A stretch of DNA of 64,000 nt from Phycisphaeraceae bacterium (GCA_029260655.1 JAJDCU010000043.1:1-64000); one strand, 5' to 3'; numbered from the stretch's first letter, positions 1 through 12,192 are shown. Translations and numbers: made by a program. Notes: generated by a model not told the origin, from the sequence alone.

Positions 1-138
1 AAAGCCGCGCTCAAAAGGCGTGTGCCGGTGACGGGACTTGATGGAGCGCACCGCCCCGGCTTATACGCGATCATCAGTACACGGGCCCGACCAGGTCCCG
101 CTGATCCCGTGGCTGCCGCTACCGCTGGAGCGTCGTGA
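1..138 (+). CDS. possible C-terminal fragment of a gene cut by the window edge
   Basis: Frame 1 is open from the first base to a TGA at 136-138, about 45 codons; the other two forward frames stop within about 45 bases. No start is visible and no family is recognised. Third-position GC is mixed, so this may be chance. The call rests only on the open frame. Confidence 0.18.
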   Translation, partial: KAALKRRVPVTGLDGAHRPGLYAIISTRARPGPADPVAAATAGAS

Positions 139-274
139 GGATGCATAGATGCGTGACACGAAGACCGTATTTAGCCTAAATACAAAATTATGTGACAAGG
201 CCAAGAAAGGCGGAAATGCAGAACGATTGAAATCAGGTGGCGCGAACCATCAAGTGTTTGCTTAGCTGATCGAC
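139..274. other. non-coding stretch, nothing recognised
   Basis: Together with the doubtful fragment before it, this fills the left edge up to the terminator of the RRM gene. I see no convincing ORF, RNA gene or repeat here. Confidence 0.4.
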
Positions 275-318
275 TAAAAAAACACAACGCCGTGACATCA
301 GTGTCGACGGCGTCGTGT
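275..318 (-). terminator. Rho-independent terminator of the RRM gene
   Basis: On the minus strand ACACGACGCCGT and ACGGCGTTGTGT form a 12-bp stem with one G-U pair and a 13-nt loop, followed directly by a run of seven T. It lies about 25 bases after the stop codon of the RRM gene. Confidence 0.8.
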
Positions 319-344
319 CGGTTTTAGTTGTGTTGCGGGCAGGC

Positions 345-671
345 TTAGCCGCCGGAGTGGTTGGAGTAACCATCGCCGCCGCCACCACCGCCGCCGTAGC
401 CACCACCACCACCGCCACCGGTGCGTGGTGCACGGGGTCGGGCCTCGTTGACGGTCATCTGGCGTCCGCTGAAATCGGATTCGTTCAGCTCGGCGATAGC
501 CTTTTTGCCTTCTTCTTCGTTTTCCATCTCAACGAAGCCGAACCCCCGGGAACGTCCGGTCTCCCGGTCGGTGATCACGGCCGCCCGGCTGATCTGGCCG
601 AACTGCGAAAACAGGTCTTCAAGTTCTTGGTCGGTGGTTGAGAAAGGTAGGTTCCCCACATAGATATTCAT
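345..671 (-). CDS. single-RRM glycine-rich RNA-binding protein
   Basis: Small cytoplasmic RNA-binding protein of the bacterial RRM type (108 aa from the chosen start). It opens with the RNP2 motif IYVGNLPF, has the RNP1 motif RGFGFVEM near residue 45, and ends in a Gly-Tyr-rich tail after about residue 85. This matches cyanobacterial and planctomycete glycine-rich RRM proteins, often linked to cold response or RNA chaperoning. I chose the internal ATG (MNIYVGNL) over the ORF-track start because RRM proteins of this type begin right at the RNP2 strand. It is monocistronic, with its own terminator. The tail codons form an imperfect GGN repeat. The RNA target is unknown. Confidence 0.92.
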   Translation of the reverse strand: MNIYVGNLPFSTTDQELEDLFSQFGQISRAAVITDRETGRSRGFGFVEMENEEEGKKAIAELNESDFSGRQMTVNEARPRAPRTGGGGGGGYGGGGGGGDGYSNHSGG

Positions 672-974
672 CACGATCAGCCCCAATGCAGTTGCTTGCC
701 CGGTTGTGTGATAACCCCAGCGGGGCTTTCGGGCCGAAACCGCGCCGGGGGGTTGACAATCGTGTGTGTTAGGCGTGCGCTCCTAGGTGGGTGCATGTCC
801 TGCCCGCCATATCTTACGGGTGAAAATTACCATAACTTCCACCCTTCTAAGATGCAAGAAAAATTGTTAAACTAGGGTACCTTTTCAGTCCCCGGGCCCC
901 CTGTATGGTGGTATATCGCCTTTTTGGGTCTTCCGGGACTTGTATTCGGATGAAACACCCTCGGGAGTCCGCCG
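672..974. other. intergenic region between divergent genes
   Basis: About 300 bp separating the RRM gene from the DUF4190 gene. A TTGACA hexamer lies at 753-758 on the plus strand, but no TATAAT-like box follows at 16-18 bp, so I do not call a promoter. The leader of the RRM gene must start here. Confidence 0.4.
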
Positions 975-1919
975 ATGAACGATCCATATGACCCTGACCC
1001 ACGGAGTGATTCCGCCAATCCGTCCGATTCAGCTCGCCCAGCCCCCAGCGCCGCGCCAAACACTCACCCGGGCTCAACTCCCGGCTCGGCGGTGCCGATC
1101 CCTTTGACCCAAAAGTCCAGCGGACTGGCGATCGCGGCCCTGGTGGTCGGGATCCCCGGCCTGTGCTTTGCGCCCTTGGGGATCGCCGCCCTGATCATGG
1201 GGATCGTCGCGCTGACCCAGATCGGCGACCCGCGACGCGCCCTCACCGGCCGGGGCATGGCGATCACCGGCACCGTCCTGGGCGGGCTGAGCCTCGTCTT
1301 CGTCCCGTTTGTCCTGATCGGGATCATGTTGCCGGCCCTTGGCGCCGCTCGAAGGACGGCCCGGAAGATGGCGAACACCACCCAGGTGCGCGGTATCCAG
1401 CAAGCGATGATCAGCTACGGCAGCAGCAACGGCAGCTTCTACCCCGGGCTGGATAGTAAAGGCAGACCGGTAGACCTCACCGTCGAAGAGCGGTTCTTTG
1501 TGCTGCTGGATCAGAACTCCTTCTCCGGCTCCTACCTCATCAGCCCCGCCGAGAGCGATCCCGCCAAACACGACTGGCTCTCCGGGCAGGTCACACAAGA
1601 TCACTACTCCTACGCCATGCTCGACGTCTCCGATCCCGGCAGCCGGCGCAGGGAATGGCAGCAGACGCTCAGCAGCCTGGCCATCACGCTCAGCGACCGT
1701 AACACCGACACCTCCGGCGTCCCCACCCACGCGCAGAGCATCCATAGCCCCTTCCCAGGCCAATGGCAGGGCGCGGTCGCCAGAAACGATGGCAGCGCAA
1801 CCATCGAACACACCCACATCCTCTCGACGAAGTACCGCTCGTCACCCGGGCACACAAACGACGACATCTTCGAGATGGCCGGCAACGACGACGCGGCGAT
1901 GATCCATAGCGGGGAGTGA
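975..1919 (+). CDS. DUF4190 membrane protein with prepilin-like C-terminal part
   Basis: 314 aa. A Pro/Ser-rich cytoplasmic head (about residues 1-45) is followed by a DUF4190 module with two membrane helices (SGLAIAALVVGIPGLCFAPL to about residue 115). After that comes MLPALGAARRTARKMANTTQV, which resembles the helix and downstream segment of planctomycete prepilin-like (DUF1559-type) proteins, then a soluble domain. The function is unknown; this class is abundant in Planctomycetes. It is the first of three tandem related genes, suggesting local duplication. ATG start at 975. The soluble domain holds few residues I can assign a role to. Confidence 0.75.
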   Translation: MNDPYDPDPRSDSANPSDSARPAPSAAPNTHPGSTPGSAVPIPLTQKSSGLAIAALVVGIPGLCFAPLGIAALIMGIVALTQIGDPRRALTGRGMAITGTVLGGLSLVFVPFVLIGIMLPALGAARRTARKMANTTQVRGIQQAMISYGSSNGSFYPGLDSKGRPVDLTVEERFFVLLDQNSFSGSYLISPAESDPAKHDWLSGQVTQDHYSYAMLDVSDPGSRRREWQQTLSSLAITLSDRNTDTSGVPTHAQSIHSPFPGQWQGAVARNDGSATIEHTHILSTKYRSSPGHTNDDIFEMAGNDDAAMIHSGE

Positions 1920-1966
1920 AAGCTGCACATTAAGTCCGACCTCAACTTTCTTTGCGATAGACACCC

Positions 1967-2671
1967 TTGAACGACACAAACGATTTCGATCCAGCCAGCG
2001 GCGCGCCTACCCCGAAAGCAACCGCCGACAAGAACTCAGGGCTGGCGATCGCCTCCTTGGTGTTGGGTATGCTCGGCCTGTGCATCACGCCGCTTGGGAT
2101 CGTCGCGCTATTCCAGATCGCCGACCCGCAGCGACAACTCACGGGCAAAGGCTCGGCTGTGGCTGGCATGATCCTCGGCGGACTGAGCATTGTGGTGCTG
2201 ATCGCCATTATCCTGCCTGTCCTAAGCGCGGCACGAAACTCGGCTAGGAACTCGGTGGATCTATCGAACCTCAGAGAGATCGCCCATGCAATGCATAGCT
2301 ATGCAGCCGGCAACGGTGATGTGCTGCCCGACCATCCGCGGGATGTAATGACCCATCTGGTGAAATTTGTGGTCCATCCGCAAGATGCTTTCATCAGCCG
2401 CCATCACGACCCGAACACCGTATTGGAGCGCGGCGATTCCGACGGCACCGCCGTGCGCTACGGCAGCTACGTCTTCCTCCTGCCCGGCGTATCGTTAGAC
2501 GACATCGACTCCCCGAGCTATACGGTTTTGGCATACACAGCCAGAGCATCAGATAGCCAGCGCCAACGTGCCGTGCTCTTTGTCGGCGGCCACTGCGAAC
2601 TGATGGAAGAGCAAGACTTCCGCGCCCTGATTCCGCCGGAAGTTGATGTCGATGCGCTGGATGGGCCGTAG
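1967..2671 (+). CDS. DUF4190/prepilin-like membrane protein, paralogue 2
   Basis: 234 aa, probably starting at TTG 1967 (reads MNDTNDFD). It has a shorter head than its upstream neighbour, then the same DUF4190 helix pair (NSGLAIASLVLGMLGLCITPL) and an ILPVLSAARNSARNSVDLSNLREI segment like the region after the helix of pseudopilins. The C-terminal half closely resembles that of the next gene: NGDVLPDHPRDV versus NKDVFPNHPRDA, and a shared ending PEVDVDALDGP. Function unknown; a cell-envelope role is inferred from the helices. Confidence 0.72.
   Translation: MNDTNDFDPASGAPTPKATADKNSGLAIASLVLGMLGLCITPLGIVALFQIADPQRQLTGKGSAVAGMILGGLSIVVLIAIILPVLSAARNSARNSVDLSNLREIAHAMHSYAAGNGDVLPDHPRDVMTHLVKFVVHPQDAFISRHHDPNTVLERGDSDGTAVRYGSYVFLLPGVSLDDIDSPSYTVLAYTARASDSQRQRAVLFVGGHCELMEEQDFRALIPPEVDVDALDGP
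2645..2669 (+). repeat. 25-bp direct repeat ending two paralogues (copy 1; copy 2 at 3296-3320)
   Basis: The last 25 coding bases before the stop, encoding DVDALDGP, are identical in the 1967 and 2738 genes although the stop codons differ (TAG and TGA). This fits duplication or gene conversion between neighbours. Confidence 0.85.
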
Positions 2672-2737
2672 GCGGGGGCTGAGTGTCTATAGTTGTGTGG
2701 TGTGATGTCGCACTGTTGGCCTGTTGGAGAGTATCCT

Positions 2738-3322
2738 ATGAATGAAGGTCACTTATATTCACCCCAAAAGCCTGCCAAGCAACTTGTGCGGAACAGCTTG
2801 GCGCTTACACGGAATGAATTACTGGTTGTTATCGCGGCGATAGCTCTGTTGATTTGGATCTTGCCAGGTATGTTGGGCGGACACGATCATCGCGGTCATC
2901 GCGAGATCGTGGACATATCACGCTTGCGACAAATTGGAATCGCGATGTTCGAATACGCAGTTGATAACAAGGATGTGTTTCCCAACCACCCGCGAGATGC
3001 AACGGGTATTTTTGATGATCCATCTACCATTAAGCAGGTCTATCTCAACCCCTATCAAAATGAGGGCGCGATGCTTGATCGGGGCGACTTCGAGGGGCCG
3101 GCCGTACGTTTCGGTGGCTACGTCTTTGTGAATCTCGGGTTAGGGCTTGACGACATCGAGACTCCTACCGAAGTAATTCTTGCGTACACGGCAAAAATTT
3201 CTTCCAAGCAAGCAACTCGCAGCGTCTTGTTTGCGGACGGCCACACTGAGAAGTGGGAAGAAAAAGAGCTGCGGAATGCGCTGCCTGATGAGGTCGATGT
3301 CGATGCGCTGGATGGGCCGTGA
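2738..3322 (+). CDS. prepilin-type N-methylation protein, paralogue 3
   Basis: 194 aa from ATG 2738. That ATG is preceded by GGAGA at a 7-base spacing, which is why I prefer it to the earlier ORF-track start. Residues from about 27 read LTRNELLVVIAAIALLIWIL, a type IV prepilin/pseudopilin signature with the conserved Glu of the E-L-L-V-V-I motif, though the residue before the usual cleavage point is atypical. There is no DUF4190 module. The soluble half is homologous to that of the 1967 gene. It is probably an inner-membrane pseudopilin-like protein. Base composition is lower in GC than in its neighbours. Confidence 0.72.
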   Translation: MNEGHLYSPQKPAKQLVRNSLALTRNELLVVIAAIALLIWILPGMLGGHDHRGHREIVDISRLRQIGIAMFEYAVDNKDVFPNHPRDATGIFDDPSTIKQVYLNPYQNEGAMLDRGDFEGPAVRFGGYVFVNLGLGLDDIETPTEVILAYTAKISSKQATRSVLFADGHTEKWEEKELRNALPDEVDVDALDGP

Positions 3323-3368
3323 TGTGAGGTGGGTTCATGCGCTATGAAGCGGCGTGACTTGTCGCGGT

Positions 3369-3394
3369 CCCATGCCCGGAGGGCGTGGGCTTTA
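3369..3394 (+). terminator. possible terminator after the prepilin-like cluster
   Basis: CCCATGCCC and GGGCGTGGG form a 9-bp stem (one G-U) around a GGA loop, followed by CTTTA. The T-run is short, so termination is plausible but unproven. Confidence 0.35.
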
Positions 3395-3434
3395 GGGGGG
3401 GTGTGAAGATTAAACGAGGCGTGTTACTGCCGCG

Positions 3435-7049
<3,615 letters not shown>

Positions 7050-7201
7050 ATATAAGTCCGCGGGGATACACAAAACCGTGCGAGTCCCTAAGCTTAGGGA
7101 ACCTGACGCCCGGGAGCAATCCCATGGCACGTGAATCCTGCTTCGCCGACGGCCCCGAGCCGACCCCAACCCCGCAATGAGGCCGACCAGACCGGTTTTT
7201 C

Positions 7202-8065
7202 ATGAATGAGCAGCTCCTAATATTGCCCACAGGATTAGCCGTGCTGGCGGTGCTGGCCTGGCGGGGGTGCTTCCGGCGCGACGCCCTGAGGCTGGGCCCG
7301 GACCGGTCGGTGGGGCTGGTCCCGGCCGACCTGATCGTCGCCCTGGGGTTGATGCTGGTCGGTCAGGCTTTGGGGGTATTGCTGGCCCAGCGGTTTGTAC
7401 CTGTAGACCCTCAGGGTGATGCAGAGAATCTGCCCGCCCTGGCCCGGGTCTTGCGCGTGCTGATCAGCCAGGGGATGGGGCAACTGCCCCCGGTGGCGTA
7501 TCTGCTGTGGCGCGCGGCCGGCAAGGACCGCGGCCTTAGACGGATCGGCGCGGTCCCCAGGCATCCGTTTCGTGATGTCGCCTGGGGCGCGCTTGGTCTG
7601 CTGGCGGCGATCCCGCTGGTGATGAGCACGATGTTGATCGCCACGATGATCGGCCAATCCCTGGGCTATCCCCCCGAGCCGATCGGGCACAAGCTCTTGG
7701 AGCTGTTGGGCGAATCAGACTCGATGCTCGCTTCGGCGCTGATGGTCGTCTCGGCGGCGGTTATCGCGCCTGTCCTGGAAGAAATGTTCTACCGGGGCCT
7801 ACTCCAATCGGTGGTGGTCGAGGCATTGGGCAAAGACAAACGCTGGATCGCCGTGCTGTCTGTGGGGCTGTTCTTTCCATTGGCCCATCTAGGCGGTGTC
7901 AGTTGGCAGGCGCTGCCGGGGTTGTTTGTGTTCGGGGTCCTGCTGGGCTGGCTGTACGAGCGGTCCGGGAGCTTGTGGCCCAGCATCTTCGTACACGCCG
8001 GCTTTAACAGCTTCAATATCGTTCTCGCGCTGCTCCTCCAGGCCCAGCCGGCGGGATCGCCCTGA
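7202..8065 (+). CDS. CPBP-family intramembrane metalloprotease
   Basis: 287 aa, multi-pass membrane protein of the CPBP/Rce1 family. The catalytic signatures are present: EEMFYR (EExxxR, residues 193-198), the His of FFPLAHLG (229) and HAGFN (HxxxN, 265-269). These motifs build a glutamate-based membrane protease site like that of CAAX proteases. Substrates of bacterial members are mostly unknown. It diverges from the helicase gene, with the starts about 150 bp apart. mtnA follows 24 bp downstream and may be co-transcribed. Confidence 0.9.
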   Translation: MNEQLLILPTGLAVLAVLAWRGCFRRDALRLGPDRSVGLVPADLIVALGLMLVGQALGVLLAQRFVPVDPQGDAENLPALARVLRVLISQGMGQLPPVAYLLWRAAGKDRGLRRIGAVPRHPFRDVAWGALGLLAAIPLVMSTMLIATMIGQSLGYPPEPIGHKLLELLGESDSMLASALMVVSAAVIAPVLEEMFYRGLLQSVVVEALGKDKRWIAVLSVGLFFPLAHLGGVSWQALPGLFVFGVLLGWLYERSGSLWPSIFVHAGFNSFNIVLALLLQAQPAGSP

Positions 8066-8089
8066 CCCGAACTTAACTAGGATACGTTC

Positions 8090-9154
8090 ATGGCCTCTAC
8101 CCCCGTCCCCATCCCCGGCCCGCGCAACATCGAATGGGTCGGCGACGCCGATACCGGCTACCTGCGCCTGCTGGATCAGACCCGGTTGCCCAACGAGGTG
8201 GTCTACCTGGATTGCCGTGACGTGCAGACGGTCTGGGACGCGATCAAACGTCTGAGCGTCCGCGGCGCGCCGGCGATCGGGGTTGCCGCGGCGTTTGGGT
8301 GTGTGATCGGCGCGCAGCAAGGCGCGTTCGACAAGGCCGCCGAGCATCTGGCCACCAGCCGCCCGACCGCCGTGAACCTGTTCTGGGCGATCGATCGGAT
8401 GAAGTGCGTCACCCCCAGCACGCCGGAAAAGTTGCTTGACGAAGCAATAGCGATCCACGCTGAAGACGCCGAGATGTGTCAGCGCATCGGCGAACACGCT
8501 TTGGGTTTGATCAAGCAACTTATCCCCGAACCCCCAACCCCCAATCCCAAATCCCCCCTCACCTTCCTCACCCACTGCAACGCCGGGGCGCTTGCGACCG
8601 GCGGGATCGGGACCGCGACCTCGCCGATGTACCTGGCGCATCAGCGTGGCCAGCCGGTCCGCGTTTTCGCCGACGAGACCCGGCCTCTGCTTCAGGGCGC
8701 TCGGCTGACCGCTTTCGAGTTGGGCGCCGGGGGGCTTAACGTAACGTTGATCTGCGACGGGATGGCCGGGCAGGTGCTGCGCGAGGGCAAGGTCGATGTG
8801 GTTATCACCGGCGCGGACCGGATCGCCGACAACGGCGACGCCGCGAACAAGATCGGGACTTATCCCCTAGCGGTCCTGGCCGATTACCACAACGTCCCGT
8901 TCCTCGTGGCCGCGCCCAGTTCGACGTTTGACCTATCAGCCCCGGATGGCGGCGCGATCCCGATCGAGCAGCGCGCCGCCGAGGAGATCACCGAGGGCTT
9001 TGGAACACGCACCGCGCCACAGGATGTCCAGACCTACAGCCCCGCGTTCGACGTCACCCCCGCGAAGTTGATCACCGCGATCATCACGGAGCGGGGCGTG
9101 ATCCGGCCGGTGGACGCCGAGCATGTCCGCTCGATCGTCGGGCCCGAAAAATAA
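8090..9154 (+). CDS. mtnA: S-methyl-5-thioribose-1-phosphate isomerase
   Basis: 354 aa cytoplasmic enzyme of methionine salvage, converting 5-methylthioribose-1-phosphate to methylthioribulose-1-phosphate. The catalytic Cys lies in THCNAGALATGG (C163) and the catalytic Asp in ITGADRIADNGD (D243), matching the known C/D pair of bacterial MtnA. Start at ATG 8090 with AGGA upstream. Odd point: just before the catalytic Cys (residues about 147-157) the protein carries PEPPTPNPKSP. It is encoded by a C-rich repeat also present in the Hsp70 gene 18 kb away, so a short repeat seems to have entered a surface loop without breaking the frame. No other met-salvage gene is adjacent. Confidence 0.95.
   Translation: MASTPVPIPGPRNIEWVGDADTGYLRLLDQTRLPNEVVYLDCRDVQTVWDAIKRLSVRGAPAIGVAAAFGCVIGAQQGAFDKAAEHLATSRPTAVNLFWAIDRMKCVTPSTPEKLLDEAIAIHAEDAEMCQRIGEHALGLIKQLIPEPPTPNPKSPLTFLTHCNAGALATGGIGTATSPMYLAHQRGQPVRVFADETRPLLQGARLTAFELGAGGLNVTLICDGMAGQVLREGKVDVVITGADRIADNGDAANKIGTYPLAVLADYHNVPFLVAAPSSTFDLSAPDGGAIPIEQRAAEEITEGFGTRTAPQDVQTYSPAFDVTPAKLITAIITERGVIRPVDAEHVRSIVGPEK
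8532..8553 (+). repeat. 22-bp C-rich repeat inside mtnA (second copy at 26332-26353)
   Basis: CCCCAACCCCCAATCCCAAA followed by TC occurs identically here and in the Hsp70 gene, in the same plus-strand orientation although the two genes run in opposite directions. In mtnA it is read as a Pro/Thr/Asn loop insertion. Confidence 0.85.
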
Positions 9155-9180
9155 AAAGCGCCGCCCGGAAAAGCGGCGCG
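9152..9180 (-). terminator. Rho-independent terminator of the SOD gene
   Basis: On the minus strand GCGCCGC and GCGGCGC form a 7-bp stem around an 8-nt loop, followed by TTTTTA. It abuts the mtnA stop codon on the other strand, separating the two convergent genes. Confidence 0.8.
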
Positions 9181-9216
9181 GGTGCTTGGGAAGTGTTGTC
9201 TACGAGGCTCTTTGTC

Positions 9217-9777
9217 TTACTCGCCCTTGGCGATGCCGATGACGCCCATGGCGATGCGTGCGCCGGCGTTGCCGGTGGGCTGGCCTCCGTCGTCAACCTT
9301 GGCGTGGACGATGACGCCCCGGCCGATCACGGGGTTATGGAGCCCTGCGATGGAGAGGTTGTCGGCGGTCATCTCAAAATGCACGTTGCCGTTGTCGTCG
9401 GCGATGATGTTGCCAAGATCCCCGGCGTGGCGGGCTTGCACATGGGGCAGGCCGTGGTCATGCCCCTCGGGGTTGTAGTGCCCCCCCGCGGTCTTGCCGT
9501 CGGCGCCGGTGATGTCGCCGTACTGGTGGACGTGGATCGCGTGGGTTGATCCGGGTTCGACCCCGCTCAGTTCCACATCAACGATCACGCCATCCTCGCC
9601 CTGATGAAAGTACACAACGCCCCGCGCGGTGCTGCCTTCGGTGGGAACGAGCACCGCGACGGCGTCGTTGATCGAGATCATCTGCGCCCCGTGGGCGTGT
9701 GCGTCGGGCTGGGTCGCGGCGTGCTGCGCGATGGCGGATAGTGCGATGGCGGCGGTGGCGATGAGTGTCTTGTTCAT
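9217..9777 (-). CDS. sodC: Cu/Zn superoxide dismutase without the structural disulfide
   Basis: 186 aa with an N-terminal signal peptide, so exported; it converts superoxide to H2O2 and O2. All metal ligands can be placed: H82, H84 (HVH), H100 (GGHYNP), H108, H117, D120 and H158 (GVIVHAK), plus the channel Arg R174. The mature protein has no cysteine: the two positions that form the conserved intrasubunit disulfide (normally in the GD-C and LACGVIG contexts) read GDIT and IAMGVIG. A His-rich stretch after the signal peptide (DAHAHG) and H104/H106/H112 add possible extra metal sites. Monocistronic with its own terminator. Confidence 0.93.
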   Translation of the reverse strand: MNKTLIATAAIALSAIAQHAATQPDAHAHGAQMISINDAVAVLVPTEGSTARGVVYFHQGEDGVIVDVELSGVEPGSTHAIHVHQYGDITGADGKTAGGHYNPEGHDHGLPHVQARHAGDLGNIIADDNGNVHFEMTADNLSIAGLHNPVIGRGVIVHAKVDDGGQPTGNAGARIAMGVIGIAKGE

Positions 9778-9849
9778 GGGGAGCCTCTCTCGGTTGGTTA
9801 TTCGGTGGTGTCTGTTCGTGGGTGATTATATCGCTAAGCCGCAAGCGGC

Positions 9850-10737
9850 TTACATGGTGATCGCGGCGAGGGGGACGATCGCTTCGATCAGTTGTTCCTG
9901 ATCGTAGGCGCGGGACAGGTCGATGGGCAAGGCGACGCCGTGGCTGTGGTTGGACGCGAGGATGAGCATGGTGTCTTCCTGGGGTTCGTAGCCCATGTCC
10001 GCCGGCTGATGCCCCATGACGAACTGCTTACACCCCCAGACCTTGGCCAGCGCATCGGCGGTCTGTTGTTTTTGGTTTCGGCCCCAGACCATGTGGTAGA
10101 CGTCGCCTTTCTCTGACAGGTCTTGCGGGGCCGGGGCGCGGTCGATGATGGCCGGGTCGAAGCGGCGCATCTTGCTGTTGGAGGGGATGCTGTGGCAGGC
10201 AAACACGCCGTTGGCGCAACGCACAGCCAGCGGCAGGCTCTGGATGTATCCGTTCATCGCCTGACGTACCGCGTCGGCTTTACCGGCATAAAGAAACTCG
10301 ATGCCCTCGTCGAAACTCCCGACCGTGTCTCTACCTTCTTTGAGGATGCCCTCGCCGCGAAGCTGGGCCAGCTCGTGGTTGGACTGCAGGACGTAGACCT
10401 GCTGGGGGAACCGGCACTTCAGCGCGGCGACATTGGCCAGCATCCTGACCGACAGGTCCAGCCCGTTGACCAGGTCCAGGCCGTGGATCACCTCGTGGAG
10501 GATCAGCCTGTTGGCCGAGTCCGAACCCAGCTGCGCGAGCTTGCGTATCCGCTGGTAGTTTTGTGTGTGGTCGTGCAGGTCGCCGGTCATCAAAAGCCGG
10601 CCCCGATCGCCTAGGTCGACCACGGACCCGGATAGGCCGTGGGTATCCAGATTGGCCTTGGCGGCCTGGATAAACAGGTCGGCGACGGCGTCTGGGTCGC
10701 GCAGATCCGGCTCATGGTGGCTTGGGTCTTGGGCCAT
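9850..10737 (-). CDS. metallophosphoesterase (calcineurin-like)
   Basis: 295 aa, no signal peptide. The dinuclear metal site motifs appear as GDLHDH (residues about 52-57, for GDxHG), QSNHE (for GNHD/E), the His of FACHS, and GHQP near the C-terminus. The set is close to Ser/Thr protein phosphatase-like members, but the substrate cannot be read from sequence. The gene lies alone, divergent from the sigma factor gene with the starts about 130 bp apart. Confidence 0.8.
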   Translation of the reverse strand: MAQDPSHHEPDLRDPDAVADLFIQAAKANLDTHGLSGSVVDLGDRGRLLMTGDLHDHTQNYQRIRKLAQLGSDSANRLILHEVIHGLDLVNGLDLSVRMLANVAALKCRFPQQVYVLQSNHELAQLRGEGILKEGRDTVGSFDEGIEFLYAGKADAVRQAMNGYIQSLPLAVRCANGVFACHSIPSNSKMRRFDPAIIDRAPAPQDLSEKGDVYHMVWGRNQKQQTADALAKVWGCKQFVMGHQPADMGYEPQEDTMLILASNHSHGVALPIDLSRAYDQEQLIEAIVPLAAITM

Positions 10738-10866
10738 AGGGTCGGCAGTATGGGCGATCCGGCGGGGCTGTGCGAGTTGGGGGGGCGGCTAGGGCTTCCC
10801 TGGCCTGGAAATCTGGCGATAATGGCAATAACCTCAGGTCAGGGGCGTTTTTCTACAGGAGCGTGC

Positions 10867-11532
10867 ATGGGCCGACAGCCTTTGGAACTGCCGGTGGAAC
10901 AAGTGCTTAGGCGGGCGGCCCGTGGCGATGCCGAGGCTTGGCGTACGCTGGTCGAGGCCTACACGCCCCGGCTGTACGGCCTGTTGGTCAATCAGTGCCG
11001 GGACCGGGAGCTGGCAGAGGAGTTGACCCAGGCCACGTTCGTGAAGGTCGTGAAGAAGCTCGATGGCCAGGGCGGATACAAGGAGACAGGCCGGTTTGAA
11101 GCATGGCTGTTTCGGATCGCGATGAACGGCCTGCGTGACGAGATGCGTCGGCGCAAGCGTCAGGCGAAGCCGACGGACATGAGCCCGGGGGCGGCCAGCG
11201 GCCGGGACGAACAGACGGGGGGCTGGTCTTCGGCCCAGCAGTCGATCGTGTCCGGTGGCCCATCGATGCCCGACGACCCGGCCCAGGCCGTGATCAAGGC
11301 CGAACAAGTCCAACGCCTCCGTGAGGCGATTCAAGAGTTAAGTGAGGCCGACCAGGAGATACTTCACCTAAGACATACCGCCGGCCTGAGTTTCGCCCAG
11401 ATCGCCGACACCTTGGACCAGCCCCTGGGCACGGTCCTCTCCCGCGGGCACCGGGCGCTGGGCAAGCTCAAGAAGCTGATGACCGAAACAGAAAAACACG
11501 CCGAGCAGACCCCGCAACGCCAAGACGGATAG
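10867..11532 (+). CDS. ECF-type RNA polymerase sigma factor
   Basis: 221 aa from ATG 10867, which is preceded by AGGAG at a 5-base spacing; the longer ORF-track start overlaps the divergent promoter and is rejected. Region 2 includes AEELTQATFVKVVKKL and GRFEAWLFRIAMNGLRDEMRRRKR; after a linker, region 4 has the helix-turn-helix LSFAQIADTLDQPLGTVLSRGHRAL. It directs core polymerase to a specific promoter set, which is unknown. The next gene begins 7 bp downstream and is a small membrane protein, the usual arrangement for a sigma/anti-sigma pair. Confidence 0.9.
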   Translation: MGRQPLELPVEQVLRRAARGDAEAWRTLVEAYTPRLYGLLVNQCRDRELAEELTQATFVKVVKKLDGQGGYKETGRFEAWLFRIAMNGLRDEMRRRKRQAKPTDMSPGAASGRDEQTGGWSSAQQSIVSGGPSMPDDPAQAVIKAEQVQRLREAIQELSEADQEILHLRHTAGLSFAQIADTLDQPLGTVLSRGHRALGKLKKLMTETEKHAEQTPQRQDG

Positions 11533-11539
11533 ATAGATC

Positions 11540-12061
11540 ATGGACACCCGGCAACCACAACCCGACACGACCGACCCGGCGCTGGATGCGCTGCTGGACG
11601 AGGCGCTGTCACACCGCGCGACGCCCGCGGACCCGGCGCTGGCCGACCGGATCATCCGGGAAACCTTGCCGATGCTGGGCCGACCGCCCGTGCTTGCGCG
11701 GATCGGGCCGACCCTGTTGCGCATCGCCGCGGCGGTATTGATCGTTGTCGGTGCGGGCATCGCGGCGACGATGCTGACCCGTGACCAGGCCGTGACTACA
11801 CCGATCGATCCAGGCGCCCTGGCACAGATCGACTCGACGGTGCAGGCGATCGCCCAGGCCGACGAGCCCGGCCGGACATGGATCGACGAGCAGTTGGACA
11901 TACTCGCGATGCGGGTTGATTACGCCAGCACCGACAGTGTCTGGAGCCCCGCCGGGCAGGACATCAACGACCAGCTTGAAGAAGCGGTCGCCCGGTTTGA
12001 GTTCGACCGGTTCACCGACGATGCTGTGTTCCTGTCGACCAACGGTTCGGTGCTGTTCTAA
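11540..12061 (+). CDS. small membrane protein, probable anti-sigma partner
   Basis: 173 aa. The N-terminal 60 or so residues are predicted cytoplasmic, followed by one membrane helix (LLRIAAAVLIVVGAGIAATML, about residues 55-76) and an extracytoplasmic tail. No zinc-binding HxxxCxxC anti-sigma motif is visible. The anti-sigma role is inferred from position (7 bp after the ECF gene), topology and size only. In planctomycetes such ECF-linked proteins are often too divergent to recognise by sequence. Confidence 0.6.
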   Translation: MDTRQPQPDTTDPALDALLDEALSHRATPADPALADRIIRETLPMLGRPPVLARIGPTLLRIAAAVLIVVGAGIAATMLTRDQAVTTPIDPGALAQIDSTVQAIAQADEPGRTWIDEQLDILAMRVDYASTDSVWSPAGQDINDQLEEAVARFEFDRFTDDAVFLSTNGSVLF

Positions 12062-12192
12062 TGATGGATGCGCATGCATTGTGTGCCAGGACCTGAACGT
12101 TTAACCCCGCTCGTCACGGCGGCACACATCGTTGCACGGCATCGAGACCCAAGGAAAACCCGGACGGACATTTCTTGACGAAAGGCAATGTG

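Noticed and set aside
753-781. TTGACA as the -35 of a sigma-70 promoter for the DUF4190 gene
   Set aside because: No acceptable -10 box at 16-18 bases.
12079-12098. Reverse-strand TGGCAC...TGCAT resembling a sigma-54 site
   Set aside because: The GG-GC spacing is 8 bases instead of 10, and no gene starts suitably downstream on that strand.
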